This document shows positions 47,901 to 55,549 of a stretch of DNA of 64,000 bases, piece by piece; the stretch's first letter is position 1; the number at the start of each line of letters is the position of its first letter. Made by a program: the position numbers and the translations under genes. Under the pieces are notes generated by a model. It ran no database searches. It was given only the letters and a program-made list of their open reading frames with translations, and was not told where the DNA came from. The DNA is from Gonatopus flavifemur (Eukaryota > Arthropoda > Insecta > Hymenoptera > Dryinidae): positions 14,570,001 through 14,634,000 of the forward strand of contig JAFFJZ010000010.1 in the NCBI GenBank assembly GCA_018340375.1, in the 5' to 3' direction.

Positions 47901-48732
47901 GTTGTATTCCCGTCCGGTTACTCATCCAAAGACTGACCCTGCTTAACTTCGGTATTCGGATGAGAACCAGTGCGTTCAACAGGCTATGGCTATTGACTTG
48001 AGAGTCGATTAAGCAATCCATAATTTATATTGCATGTTACATTATTCAGTCGGAACTTTTGAGTTTTCTTTTGAGACTTCGAACACTCTTTCCATAACGT
48101 TCAATTGGACTATTCTTCAGAAAAGAAGAACAGAAGTTTTACTATAGCAAATGAGTTCTTATACATGAGGATGAATCAAATTTTACCATGCATGATCATG
48201 AATGATTTTTTCCAAGGCGAACTTGGAAATTATATGTTCCACATGATCTGACATGATCATAAATGATTCTACTCGATCATGAATGATTTTTCCCCAGGCA
48301 AACTTACAAATCCCATGTTCCACATAATTTTGCATCATCATATATTATTCAGAAATGATCTTACATGATTCATGCATGATCATACATGAATCATACATGC
48401 TCACCCAAGATCACGTTGAACATAAAATTTGACTGAAAGCGATTGATTAAGGAGCATGCATGATCATTAATAAGTTTTGCATGTACATATATGAATCATT
48501 TATGAATCATCCGTGTTTTTCCAGGTATAAGCGACAAGTAAAACATGCACGATTACGAGAACAACCTCGTCCTCCCTTGAGTTATGTCTCATCGGCGCCA
48601 GGTATGGTCAACGCGTCATCGCACACATCGTTGGGAGCAGGTACTATGATCACGTTGAATCCGCACGAAGGACCATACGAATGGGGTGCTGACACGACGC
48701 TTTATCATCCTAGTACACTTTCTAGGGCTTGA
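29664..48732 (+). CDS. large single-pass cadherin, 15 coding exons
   Basis: A cell-surface calcium-dependent adhesion protein of 1839 residues. The start ATG (29664) opens a signal peptide (WTVILFLITAWSLSWG). About 13 cadherin repeats follow. Linker motifs such as LDENDNPP (120-127), ELNDVNDNAP (583-592), DTNDNSP (1051-1057), DVLDVNDNPP (1165-1174) and LDIDDNSP (1513-1520) bind calcium. Several linkers are degenerate (GVPGNQKP near 694, AYSDDNP near 935, DVVSNDGVP near 1275). A membrane-adjacent domain (about 1525-1745), one helix (1746-1767) and a 72-residue tail without a recognisable catenin-binding region complete it. All 14 introns are GT-AG and the exon lengths sum to 5520 bp, exactly 1840 codons. 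The length and layout fit the insect Cad74A/Cad87A/Cad88C class; orthology is not assigned. An acceptor at 29656-29657 implies an upstream untranslated exon that I could not find. Confidence 0.93.
30292..30650. repeat. hairpin element in cadherin intron 1
   Basis: The ends are inverted (GTAATTTCATACGAGC and GCTCGTGTGAAATTAC). Arms rich in CGTCGAGCG motifs enclose a core with TTAGCTTTGACGC. Non-coding, about 360 bp. Confidence 0.65.
31953..32174. repeat. hairpin element in cadherin intron 1
   Basis: A 222 bp palindrome. Left CACTGAAAAAGTTTGGTGC and AACCTGTCATTTCAAT are mirrored by ATTGAAATGACAGGTT and GCACCAAACTTTTTTCAG at the right. Non-coding, MITE-like. Confidence 0.75.
33175..33442. repeat. 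hairpin element in cadherin intron 1
   Basis: The arms share ATAGTTGT, GAACGGT, CCAGGAAAT and CAGGTAGAAATTTTGTCAG-like blocks in inverted order, centred near 33310. A decayed half copy lies near 5645-5700. Confidence 0.65.
33602..33873 (+). CDS. cadherin coding exon 2
   Basis: Acceptor TTCACAG at 33595-33601. It completes repeat 1 (AVLDENDNPPVY) and starts repeat 2 (ITDRDGGVNADVHVAC). Donor GAAG|GTGAGA; ends in phase 0. Confidence 0.92.
34352..34957 (-). mobile_element. nested element with GGGGGAAGTC ends and a zinc-finger remnant
   Basis: A 606 bp insert with TA on both sides (34350-34351, 34958-34959). The ends are GGGGGAAGTC and GACTTCCCCC, followed inside by CCGGACACT-type subterminal motifs at both ends. 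The undisturbed copy at 15749-16459 lacks it. The TA target and the C-terminal zinc-finger remnant suggest a shortened pogo/Tigger-type element (inference). Confidence 0.75.
34606..34728 (-). pseudogene. PHD-like zinc-finger tail of a transposase
   Basis: The open frame ends with DEDWIQCQNCEEWAHEV, CADVPECSDNYICDRC and a stop. The C-x2-C, W-A-H-x2-C, C-x2-C pattern is PHD-like and resembles C-terminal fingers seen in insect pogo/Tigger-type transposases. Nothing of the DDE catalytic core remains in the 606 bp element. It is a remnant kept in a non-autonomous element. Confidence 0.55.
36081..36245 (+). CDS. cadherin coding exon 3
   Basis: Acceptor TGTTGCAG. Encodes the second half of repeat 2 (LAEGKYDAQITL, LDYERRNSY, VDVLDVQ). 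Donor TCAG|GTAAAT; 55 codons, phase 0 on both sides. Confidence 0.92.
36246..37874 (+). other. cadherin intron 3 (1.6 kb)
   Basis: GT-AG intron; no repeat or coding feature supported. Confidence 0.8.
37875..38313 (+). CDS. cadherin coding exon 4
   Basis: Acceptor GAAATAG. Encodes repeat 3 (DQPPVFLNAPYSAALPENTA onward, ending VVTDVDDLVPMF) and the start of repeat 4. Donor CCAG|GTCAGA; ends in phase 1. Confidence 0.92.
38379..38620 (+). CDS. cadherin coding exon 5
   Basis: Acceptor CTCTACAG after a 65 bp intron. Middle of repeat 4 (NDGDVGDNAKYNLAL, LDYDVEDISKRTIKF). Donor TGTG|GTGAGT; phase returns to 0. Confidence 0.92.
38621..39191 (+). other. cadherin intron 5 (0.57 kb)
   Basis: GT-AG intron. 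It holds a GC-richer block at about 38765-38880 with GTTGGTGTTTCAA and TTGAAACACCAGT in inverted order, perhaps a small decayed hairpin. Confidence 0.7.
39192..39710 (+). CDS. cadherin coding exon 6
   Basis: Acceptor CTCCCATAG. Ends repeat 4 (ELLDANDHIPEF), carries repeat 5 whole (DLDSGTFGELTYTL, LDYETQKSY, ELNDVNDNAPVF) and begins repeat 6. Donor TAAG|GTAAAA; 173 codons. Confidence 0.93.
39900..40252 (+). CDS. cadherin coding exon 7
   Basis: Acceptor CTTTTTCAG. Ends repeat 6 (INAVTGELTML, IIRATDAGNPP) with a degenerate linker GVPGNQKPVF, and starts repeat 7 (NDPDGRDNLLQYQI). Donor CTAG|GTGAAT; ends in phase 2. Confidence 0.92.
40253..40722 (+). other. cadherin intron 7 (0.47 kb)
   Basis: GT-AG intron between exons 7 and 8; nothing else recognised. 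Confidence 0.75.
40723..40937 (+). CDS. cadherin coding exon 8
   Basis: Acceptor GTTTTTAG. The joined codon gives DPSSGVITVSPDARLDLETG. It ends repeat 7 with NIIDVNNKPPSF and starts repeat 8. Donor ATTG|GTGAGT; ends in phase 1. Confidence 0.9.
41003..41231. repeat. AGATCT-rich hairpin element in cadherin intron 8
   Basis: The arms are AAAAAAAGATCAGATCTAAT and the matching ATTAGATCTAATCTTTTTTT at the other end, with many AGATCT and GATATC motifs. Similar motifs occur near 6170-6420. It fills most of the 383 bp intron 8 (40938-41320). Confidence 0.7.
41321..41880 (+). CDS. cadherin coding exon 9
   Basis: Acceptor CAATTTTCAG. Encodes repeat 8 (TDPDSDAYIEYSIV, INSSTGQITV) and most of repeat 9. 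The linker between them (AYSDDNPTF) lacks the usual DxNDNPP motif. Donor GAAG|GTAAGA; ends in phase 0. Confidence 0.92.
41881..43702 (+). repeat. cadherin intron 9 with degenerate TCTCTGAAT repeats
   Basis: A 1.8 kb GT-AG intron. From about 41985 to 42920 and again 43230-43310 it is a degenerate array of CTCTGAATT/TCTCTGAATC-like 9-12 base units, all in the same orientation. At about 42937-43183 a unit bounded by ACCCTGACAGCAAAA and TTTTGCTGTCTGGGT interrupts it, probably a MITE. Confidence 0.65.
43703..44011 (+). CDS. cadherin coding exon 10
   Basis: Acceptor TTTTTTTCAG. Ends repeat 9 (VEVQDTNDNSPIF) and begins repeat 10 (ATDMDSSNTEQE, GYGEVRYSL). Donor TCAG|GTGAAG; 103 codons. Confidence 0.92.
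44085..44379 (+). CDS. cadherin coding exon 11
   Basis: Acceptor CTTCTCCAG after a 73 bp intron. Ends repeat 10 (LDRERQSVLRFHV, DVLDVNDNPPTF) and begins repeat 11 (ATDPDEGKGGTIYF). Donor AATG|GTAATT; ends in phase 1. Confidence 0.92.
44667..44979 (+). CDS. cadherin coding exon 12
   Basis: Acceptor CATAACCAG. Ends repeat 11 with a divergent linker (IGDVVSNDGVPLF) and starts repeat 12 (SDPDDPNLPNGKITF). Donor TCAG|GTTGGA is weak; the following 69 bp intron has no stop in frame. Confidence 0.88.
44980..45048 (+). other. 69 bp cadherin intron without in-frame stop
   Basis: The intron starts GTTGGA and ends TTTTTCACAG. It is 23 codons long with no stop in the coding frame, so retention would insert 23 residues. 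Splicing joins KITF-R-FLEDGNFG, which fits a normal cadherin repeat. Confidence 0.7.
45049..45861 (+). CDS. cadherin coding exon 13
   Basis: Acceptor TTTTTCACAG. The largest exon. It ends repeat 12 (LLDRETKDSYTLIL, NDIDDHKPHF), carries repeat 13 (DEDIGENGMIDYMI, RLDRESMDRH, LDIDDNSPKF) and begins the membrane-adjacent region. Donor CAGG|GTATGA; ends in phase 2. Confidence 0.93.
45939..46457 (+). CDS. cadherin coding exon 14 with transmembrane helix
   Basis: Acceptor GATTTCCAG. Encodes the membrane-adjacent domain (NITVRIFLLRDRDMLKFVF, PPVEVRKTLEDFEKAV) and the helix WVLIISALVGVAAIISSC, which starts the cytoplasmic side with MHAK. Donor CCAA|GTGAGT; ends in phase 2. Confidence 0.93.
47808..48460. 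repeat. ATGATCAT-rich repeat in the last cadherin intron
   Basis: Repeated CATGCATGATCAT, GATCATGAATGATTTTTCC and ACATGATCATAAATGATT motifs, themselves nearly palindromic, recur on both sides of the 5S-like insert. Likely a decayed inverted-repeat element; non-coding. Confidence 0.6.
47898..47997 (-). rRNA. 5S rRNA-like sequence, 3' truncated, probably pseudogene
   Basis: On the minus strand it reads through recognisable 5S blocks: GGTTCTCATCCGA, ACCGAAGTTAAGCAG (internal A-box region) and GGATGAGTAACCGGACGGGAA (C-box region). It is 100 nt instead of about 120, and the 3' strand of the closing helix is missing. A run of six T (47892-47897 on the minus strand), a Pol III terminator, follows directly. 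It could be a 5S pseudogene or the head of a 5S-derived SINE. It lies antisense in cadherin intron 14. Confidence 0.7.
48525..48732 (+). CDS. cadherin coding exon 15, cytoplasmic tail and stop
   Basis: Acceptor GTTTTTCCAG. The tail is basic at first (KYKRQVKHARLREQPRPP) and then polar, ending TLYHPSTLSRA before TGA at 48730-48732. It is too short for a classical beta-catenin-binding domain. Confidence 0.92.
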
Positions 48733-49534
48733 AGCAATTGTGTTTCGCATAATTTCGACTGAAGTGTTCGAATATTCATGAACGGTCATCCTATTGAGTG
48801 CCGAAAACTGGACAATGAACTTATTATTCCTATAAACATCATGAGAACTTATTTCTCAAAGGATAATTTCAGTGGTGCGACCCCAACTTTTGTAAATAGT
48901 TTCATCGAATATTCTTTTCATTGTTTCCGCCTTAGTAGCTCAACTGACAAGAATCTGTCTCCAGGTTCAACAACGAACTTCCAGTGATACCCTATTTTCT
49001 GCCATAAACTTGTTGCTATCGTAATTCTCTCATCAATGATTGAATGAACATTTTATTATACTATGAAAGTATGCCAAGAGAGGAACGAATGAAGATTTGT
49101 CGGTCATCAACGTGATCATTATTCCAGGGTAGCAAATCTCTTAGAATCAATGTAATCGATCCTTTCGTTGAAAATATTTTGGAGACAGATTCTGTGATGG
49201 CAGGTTGTTTTGTGTTCTACTACTAGTAGTACTTGATGCTACGAATTTCCTTTATTTTTTTATGTTGAAAAACTGGCATCCGTTATTGCCATGTTGCTTA
49301 GGATAATAGAAATGAACAGCGGTGAGGTTTTTCCACTCATCGTTTGAAAAGTGATTGGAGTAATAAATGGTGCTATTTTGTAAAAAAGATGATATATGTG
49401 AATTGAAAAGTTCTTATGAATAAAGAGATTCCTAGTAAAATTTCGTTTATGTAAAAAGATTGTGTAATTTTCATTGAATATCCTATAAGTTTGTCGTGGG
49501 AGTAAATTTGACCACAAACCACTAGAATTTTTTA
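48733..49534 (+). other. probable cadherin 3' UTR and downstream sequence
   Basis: No gene after the cadherin stop. AATAAA at 49419-49424 is the first good polyadenylation signal I see on the plus strand, which would give a 3' UTR of about 0.7 kb (inference). Confidence 0.4.
49419..49424 (+). terminator. candidate polyadenylation signal for the cadherin
   Basis: AATAAA about 690 bp after the cadherin stop codon, the first clear hexamer downstream. No transcript evidence is available from the sequence alone. Confidence 0.3.
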
Positions 49535-49739
49535 GAACTATGCACACTTCTGAGAAACACGTTCACTAAGGCCGGAGACTCATGCTAGCGACTGTCACGC
49601 GCGACATCATTAGAAGAAAGAAGAGATCCGAGTTGAAACCATCTTTCCTCTTTTTTCTTCCAATCATGTCGCGCGCGACAGTCGCCAGCATGAGTCTCCG
49701 GCCTTAGTGAAACGTGTTTTTCAGAAGTGTGCATAGTTC
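49535..49739. repeat. 205 bp near-perfect hairpin
   Basis: The outer arms are GAACTATGCACACTTCTGA and its complement. The inner arms CACTAAGGCCGGAGACTCAT and ATGAGTCTCCGGCCTTAGTG lead to GCGACTGTCACGCGCGACAT and its mirror. The inner GC-rich part looks like a MITE, and the outer part shows that its surroundings are also symmetrical. It lies just beyond the likely cadherin 3' end. Confidence 0.75.
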
Positions 49740-50222
49740 TTCAGGGATTTTCAAAAAAATTCAAAATTATTCAGAAATTGAATACATTTCCATAGGTTTT
49801 GAGAATGTTTCAGAATTTTTAGGGAGATCTCTGGTGGAAAAATTTCATTGGAAATCACTTCAATTTTCAGAGACTTTCAGAGAAGAGTTTTTCAGACGAT
49901 TTCAGCAGTGTTCATAATTTCTCAGAGTCTCGGTGATTTTCAAAGGAATTCGGAGTTTTCCAGAGATATTCAGAAATAATCAGAAAATTTTTCAGTAGAC
50001 AAATGTATCCGATAAGTGAGAGTTTTTCGGAATTTTTCAGAGATTTTCAGAATATCTAAGGTTTTTCAGAGTTTTTCAGCGTTTGAAAAAAATTCCATAG
50101 TCGTTCAGAGTTTTTCAGATTCTTCTAGGTTTTTCCAGTGTTTTTCAGTGGGTTCAGAGTTTTGGAGTGAGAGTTAGAGAAGTTCTCAGAGATTTTCAGA
50201 GAATCTTTTTTCGCCAGGGATT
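49740..50222. repeat. degenerate TTTTCAGAG repeats
   Basis: An array of TTTTCAGAGATT / TTTTTCAGAGTTT-like units in one orientation, not coding. Similar motifs fill parts of intron 9 and the foldback at 17501-18126. Confidence 0.5.
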
Positions 50223-50246
50223 TTAAGGGGTCTTCCTGGTTAAAGG

Positions 50247-50821
50247 CCCTTATGAAAGAACCCGATAGCGGAATTTCATCGTCAAATGCTTAGTTGTATT
50301 AATACTATCCGAAATCTATCGTGTTGTTTCATTATCGTACAAGTCCGATACGAATACGGTATCTACGATAATTATCCAATGTAAAACCGATATAGATATC
50401 TATCGGGAAATCATCGGATTGCTGGTTTGGTTTTGTATCGGATAATTATCGTATACATCGTATTCTTATCGGACTTGTCTGTCAACGAAACAACAGGATA
50501 GATTTCGGATAGTATTCCCAAGTAGCAACCGATATAGATATCTATCGGGAAATCATCGGATTGCTGGTTTGGTTTTGTATCGGATAATTATCGTATACAT
50601 CGTATTCTTATCGGACTTGTCTGTCAACGAAACAACAGGATAGATTTTGGATAGTATTCCCAAGTAGCAACCGAACGTTGTAAATATACCATGAACGTTC
50701 ATAGTATATCTAAATATACTATGAACGTGCATAGTATATGTACAACATTCTGATGCTACTAGGGTTAATACAACTGATAATTGAACGATGAAATCCCGAT
50801 ATCGGGTTTTTTTCATAAGGG
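50247..50821. repeat. nested inverted-repeat element with CCCTTATGAAA ends
   Basis: The ends are CCCTTATGAAAGAACCCGAT and ATCGGGTTTTTTTCATAAGGG-like. Between them are ATCGGACTTG/CAAGTCCGAT and related inverted blocks, plus a recent 142 bp tandem duplication. Non-coding. Confidence 0.65.
50387..50670. repeat. 142 bp tandem duplication
   Basis: Two head-to-tail units (50387-50528 and 50529-50670), each 142 bp and starting CCGATATAGATATCTATCGG. I see one difference between them (TTTCGG against TTTTGG). The near-identity suggests a very recent duplication or copy-number variation. Confidence 0.85.
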
Positions 50822-52227
50822 AGTGGAATACATGTAAACGTACCGTTTTTTAAGGAAGTTATTACGAAAAAGTTGGTTGAAGATTCAATAATAAAATAAC
50901 GCACATCTTGAAATATACGTTTGGAACTATCTGATCAGCCTTTTTTTTGAGACAAAAATATATCAAGCCGGAGCTGCAGCTGCTAGGAGTTGATGACTCG
51001 TTTTTGCACCGTGCAGCCTATACGTCTCAATTTTTTCCTAAAATCAGAAAACCAAAATTCTATCGATGGATGCAAAAACGCACAACTTGACGGAGTCAAA
51101 ACAAATAAAAACGAAAAATTGAAAATTCAGGAGTATTTTGAAGAAAAACTTTTGTTCTTAATTAAAGAATTGAAAAACGCGGTGTCAATAAATAGTGTTT
51201 TTTGTTCTTCTATCCGGTATGTTGTGTGTTTTAACAGATTTGAGGAAACAAATGAGATCTGGAGGGTGTACGGCACAAAAACGAGGTACCAACTCCCAGC
51301 AGCTGTAGCTCCACCATTTTGGGATATTTTTCTCTCAAAAAAATTGTAAAGATAGTCTAGAACGTATATTTCAAGTTGTGCTTGATTACGTTGATGTATC
51401 TTGAACCAATTTTTTGTAATAAAATCTTCAAGAGGAGGTACATTGACATGTATTTCCCCCTGAGGATTTTCAAAGAACATTTGGTTTCAAACATTTTTCT
51501 GCATAGAAGGAAAATTCGTAGGCATGTTTATTGAGCATCAAATATCACAAAATTTCTCTCAGATTGTGAAAAGATTGTTCATGACATGCTGATTTTCCAG
51601 AACAAAACACGAAAAAATGACGGTGAGCATGATTTCAGGTGACTGAATAATCGGAAAAAACAAGAAAATGACAAGTGGCCATTGCATGAACTAGGATATT
51701 TATTTCTATCAAAAAATAACAAACCGATGGCCACTTCTCGAAACGCCGATTTTTGGGGGTAAAAAATCGGGAGGAGATCGTAGCATTTTTGAACAATCAA
51801 AACGATGGTAGTTCATGCGATAGCCACTTCAACAAAGAATAGTTCTCCATTTTTGTCGGTTGTTTTCTCTTTAATCGCCCAGTCGCCGAAAATCATGTCC
51901 GCCATTCTTTGGTGTTTTTAAAAAAAAAAATCAGTGTGTCAAGAGAAAAGGTTTTTTCAAATCTAAAGAAGACTGATACTTGATCTTCATTGAGCATACC
52001 TACAAATTGTCAAAATGATGTCTTTATTCTTTCCATGGAGGAAAATTTTTCTTAGAAACTTCAACCGGAAAAACCGCTCAAATTTTTTGGGTGAAATTTA
52101 AAAAAATTGTCAGAAATGTTCAAAGGTGATCATGCAAATCTTGAGGAATAGCATATATCATAGTTTTATATGTATATTCTATACAAGTATACATATATGA
52201 GGTGCGGGAAAAAGTAACTCGCTGAAG

Positions 52228-52884
52228 GTAGTTCTCCGGGAAAATTCAGGATCAAATTGGAAAAATTATTGTCAAGCAGAGCACCAAGATCGAAGGAATT
52301 CGATAATCATATTCGTTGAGACTTATATTCTTATTTATGACAAAAAAAGAATTAACTCGAAGTATAAATAAACAACCGTGTAACAACAACGCGAAATTTG
52401 ACATGGTTTTTTTCTTAATAAATTTTCATTTTTGATCCGTTTATGACTTATGAGGACTCATTTTGTTCCTTGTGAGGTTCAAAAAACCTTTACCATTGGG
52501 ATTTTTTTTATATCAGTCATCATGACACTGTCACACGCTTTTGTTTATTAATAGTAAAATACATTCCCATAAACAGAAGCGTGTGACAGTGTCATGATGA
52601 CTCATATAAAAAAATCCCCATGGTGAAGGTTTTTTAAATCTCACAAGGAATAAAATGAGCCCTCATAAGTCATAAACGGATCAAAAATAAAAATTTTTAA
52701 AAAAAAAACCATGTCAAATTTCGCGTGGTTACAAGGTTGTTCATTTATACTTCGAGTTGGTTCTTTATTTGTCATAAATAAGAATATAAATCCCAACGAA
52801 TATGATTATCGAATTCCTTCGATCTTGGTGCTCTGCTTGACAATAATATTTCGAATTTGATCCTGAATTCTCCCGGAGAACTAT
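52228..52884. repeat. long palindrome with 330 bp arms
   Basis: The left arm starts TAGTTCTCCGGG and the right arm ends CCCGGAGAACTA. Blocks such as TCGAAGGAATTCGATAATCA, TTGTCAAGCAGAGCACCAAG and AGCGTGTGACAGTGTCATGA are mirrored with few mismatches about a centre near 52550. No protein. TTAA-GGGGACATTCC follows directly at 52886. Confidence 0.8.
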
Positions 52885-52950
52885 CTTAAGGGGACATTCC
52901 AATTTGATGGGTTGGGAAATTCGAATTCTTTTTTCGAGCATTTTTCGATA

Positions 52951-53037
52951 CCCACGTGGAAATTTAAACCAGGCCAGTACTGGCACTGAATTAAAGAATC
53001 TGGGCCAGTACTGGCCCAGTTGGAATTTACACATGGG
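52951..53037. repeat. 87 bp mini-element with CCAGTACTGG arms
   Basis: It starts CCCACGTGGAAATTTAAACC and ends GGAATTTACACATGGG. Each arm contains GCCAGTACTGGC. TA lies on both sides. It shares ends and motif with the 1.75 kb element at 25716-27471, so it is probably a minimal derivative. Confidence 0.7.
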
Positions 53038-53877
53038 TAGTTATCACCCATGAAATTGATATCCTACACTCGGTTGAGGTGTTTTCTGTCTTGTAACGCT
53101 TCAAACAAAAGGCTCAAACAGCGCACGTTCCTGTTTTGGAACGGTCTTATGACTTCAAATTTCAACACGGTATTCAGTACTATCATTTCTATCGTCCGTA
53201 CCTGAACTTGTTGATATTTTGATTCTAACTTATAATTGAACCTGATTTATGACGCAAAAAAGTGGGTTTCCCACACTTTTGCACGAACCGTCGTCGTTTT
53301 GGTAATTTTTGGTAAAATAAAATAATTGAGGTTCAGGCGGTAGGGGCGACAATATGGATCGAGAAACTCCTTGGATTTTCTGTTTCAGATCATTAGGAGA
53401 GCCGGAATCATCCCCGCAGACAGAAATTTCTTTTTCTTTCAACACTCGGATTTCATATTATAAGTATATGAATAAATATTTTTTATGACCAACAAAAACT
53501 TTTTTCAACTCTTCTTGATTATACCTTTAAGGGGAAAAAAAGTTCATTCGGTTATATTCAATAGTTCCCAAGAAAAAAAATCCCGAAAATATGCTTTTTT
53601 TCCGACGTTCACATTGGAATCCCATACAGCACAACCGATCCCCGGACATTTCTCCGTCGCCTCTACGTCGCTTCTCCGTCCATTCGCCTTGTATCCACGT
53701 CTCGCGTCACATCCACAAGATGCGACGTGGACATCGGTGGGTGTGCGGTTAGGGATGTCTCTTTAACGTTCGGTCGTCAGGTCGAAAAAAAGTCGGGATT
53801 TCGAAAATTGAAAAATACTGGGTGATAAGGTTTGGAGGATCAATGTCAGTGTCCCTCTACTATTTTTTTCTGGGATA
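53038..53877. other. intergenic sequence without a gene
   Basis: No coding region recognised. A GC-richer block at about 53620-53760 has CGACGTGGACATCGGTGGG and related inverted pieces, perhaps a decayed hairpin. Confidence 0.35.
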
Positions 53878-54452
53878 CACAGGGTGTCCCAGAATTCGCA
53901 AACCGGATTTTACAGGTATATTCTGCAGCCAGAATGCAATAATTTCTCGCTTGAGAAAAATTTTTTTAACGCTTAGTTTTGGAGATATGAGCGTTTTGAG
54001 ATTTTTATTAAAATCTAAATCATCCAAAGGCACTGTATGCTACATACTTGGGCTCAACACCATTCGCTAAGTTGGAAAACGGTGGATCTGTGGAAAAAAA
54101 ATTCAACTATTTCATCATTGAGAGTTCCGGAGCTATAGCGATTTGAAATTTTCTAGCTTTCAGCCAATCAGAATTCAGCAACTTCAAATCGTTATAGCTC
54201 CGGAACTATCAATGATAAAATAGTTCCACTTTTTTCTCACAAATCCACCGTTTTCCAACTTGGCGAATGGTGTTGAGCTCAAGTATGTAGCATACAGTGC
54301 CTTTGAATGATTTGGATTTGAAAAAAAATCTAAAAATGCTCATATCTCCAAAACTCAGCGTCGAAAAAATTTTTTTCAAACGGGAAATTATTGCATTTTG
54401 GCTGCAGAATATACCTGTGAAATCCGGTTCGCGAATTCTGGGACACCCTGTA
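53878..54452. mobile_element. foldback element with ACAGGGTGTCCC ends
   Basis: A 575 bp palindrome with TA on both sides (53876-53877, 54453-54454). ACAGGGTGTCCCAGAATTCG is mirrored at the right end. The arms share TATATTCTGCAGCCA, CACTGTATGCTACATACTTG and AAGTTGGAAAACGGTGGAT. A degraded copy lies at 8800-9640. Non-coding, probably a Tc1/mariner-type non-autonomous element. Confidence 0.85.
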
Positions 54453-54645
54453 TAGTTTTTGAAAAAAAAAATAATGAGAACTATACATTTTTTCGTACCA
54501 AAAATCAATTGTTTTCAACACTTAATCCGTTCGATCTCATTCCTTCTTTGATGAATCGAAATGAATCTTGCGGATTTCAATTCATGAACCTTCCGCAAAG
54601 ACCATAATTGTCGCGAAAGTGTTTGAAAATAAATTAAAAAATTAA

Positions 54646-55545
54646 GGGTACATTCTACTTTGTTGGGTCAAAATTTTCGATTTTATTTTTCTTGCATGAA
54701 TTTGATGTTTGGAGTGTCTAGAATACTGTCTCAACCTCCCGGAGTGGGAGCTGGACTGGTTACGAAGTTACGAGCGATTGTATGTTGTCGCGCGCAAGTA
54801 GAGAAGTCGCATGATTTACATTGAGAAACGCAGAATGAGTCGCACGAACAAAGAATGACTCGCAGAAACGAATTACTGCAGCAGCAGGATGATTTTGAAG
54901 AAACAGAGGGACTACTGTATGGACCAGGAATAGCTGATGAGGCGTAAGTTACAAAAAAAATCATGTCATCATACAGAAAACTGAACTTCAAACTTTAAGT
55001 GCGTTTTTCTTAAAACAGCATTTTCAATCCTCTTGTCCCTTCTAACTCAAAACATATCTATTCAAATGCTTCATAGCTCTACATACATATTAAGAATTCT
55101 TCCCTCTACAACTCAGACTAGAATCAACTAAATTCCTTCAGAAATCAATTTTTAATGCACAACAACATAGCGAGAAAACGAGAAAAAAACTCGATTTTAT
55201 GGCTTAAAGGTCCACCATTTTGTTAACTCGTTATGGAAAATGTTTTGGCTAATCTACATTGTAGATGATACATTTCTTCACAAGTTATCACTGGGAATTT
55301 TTGTTTCAGAGCCATACAGCGACCCCTAAGAGAGACAAGCGGGAGACATGCCACCGATGCAGGGCTGCAGTTGCATTGAGATTCTCTGAGATGCTTTTAA
55401 TAATCCTGATGGAAAAATTCACAATTGTAGTTGAAAAGTTAATAAATATGTATGAAAAATCTTAATATGAGAATATTGCTTAGTTATGGAGGAAAAAAAT
55501 CCCGAAAAAATGCCATTTTTTTGCCCAACAGAGTAGAATGTACCT
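54646..55545 (+). mobile_element. TTAA-flanked element with two exon-like remnants
   Basis: A 900 bp element with perfect TTAA on both sides (54642-54645, 55546-55549). The ends are GGGTACATTCTACTTTGTTGGG and a mirrored AGGTACATTCTACTCTGTTGGG. Inside, a frame reading MTRRNELLQQQDDF...GPGIADEA runs into a donor (GC|GTAAGT near 54943). An acceptor (TTTGTTTCAG near 55310) leads to SHTATPKRDKRETCHRCR. The TTAA target and a Cys-rich piece near the end would fit a piggyBac-type derivative; this is an inference. Confidence 0.7.
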
Positions 55546-55549
55546 TTAA

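Larger units (their letters stand above)
46458..48524 (+). other. cadherin intron 14 (2.1 kb)
   Basis: GT-AG intron. It holds two direct copies of a TTGTCCGARATTCAATGAG block near 46986 and 47100, the antisense 5S-like sequence at 47898-47997 and the ATGATCAT-rich stretch at 47808-48460. Confidence 0.75.
50227..52077. mobile_element. diverged second copy of the TTAA/GGGGTCTTTCTGG element
   Basis: The left end TTAA|GGGGTCTTCCTGGTTAA matches the left end at 56174. Sequence from about 51480 to 52077 matches the interior and inverted right end of that element (GGCATGTTTATTGAGCATC mirrored at about 51988-52007, ending CCGGAAAAACCGC). The part between 50247 and about 51475 is foreign sequence, including the nested element at 50247-50821. 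A 117-codon minus frame at 51127-51480 is not recognised. Confidence 0.55.

Noticed and set aside
51127..51480. 117-codon minus-strand ORF
   Set aside because: Overlaps inserted sequence in a decayed TTAA element; no domain I can name, so not called.
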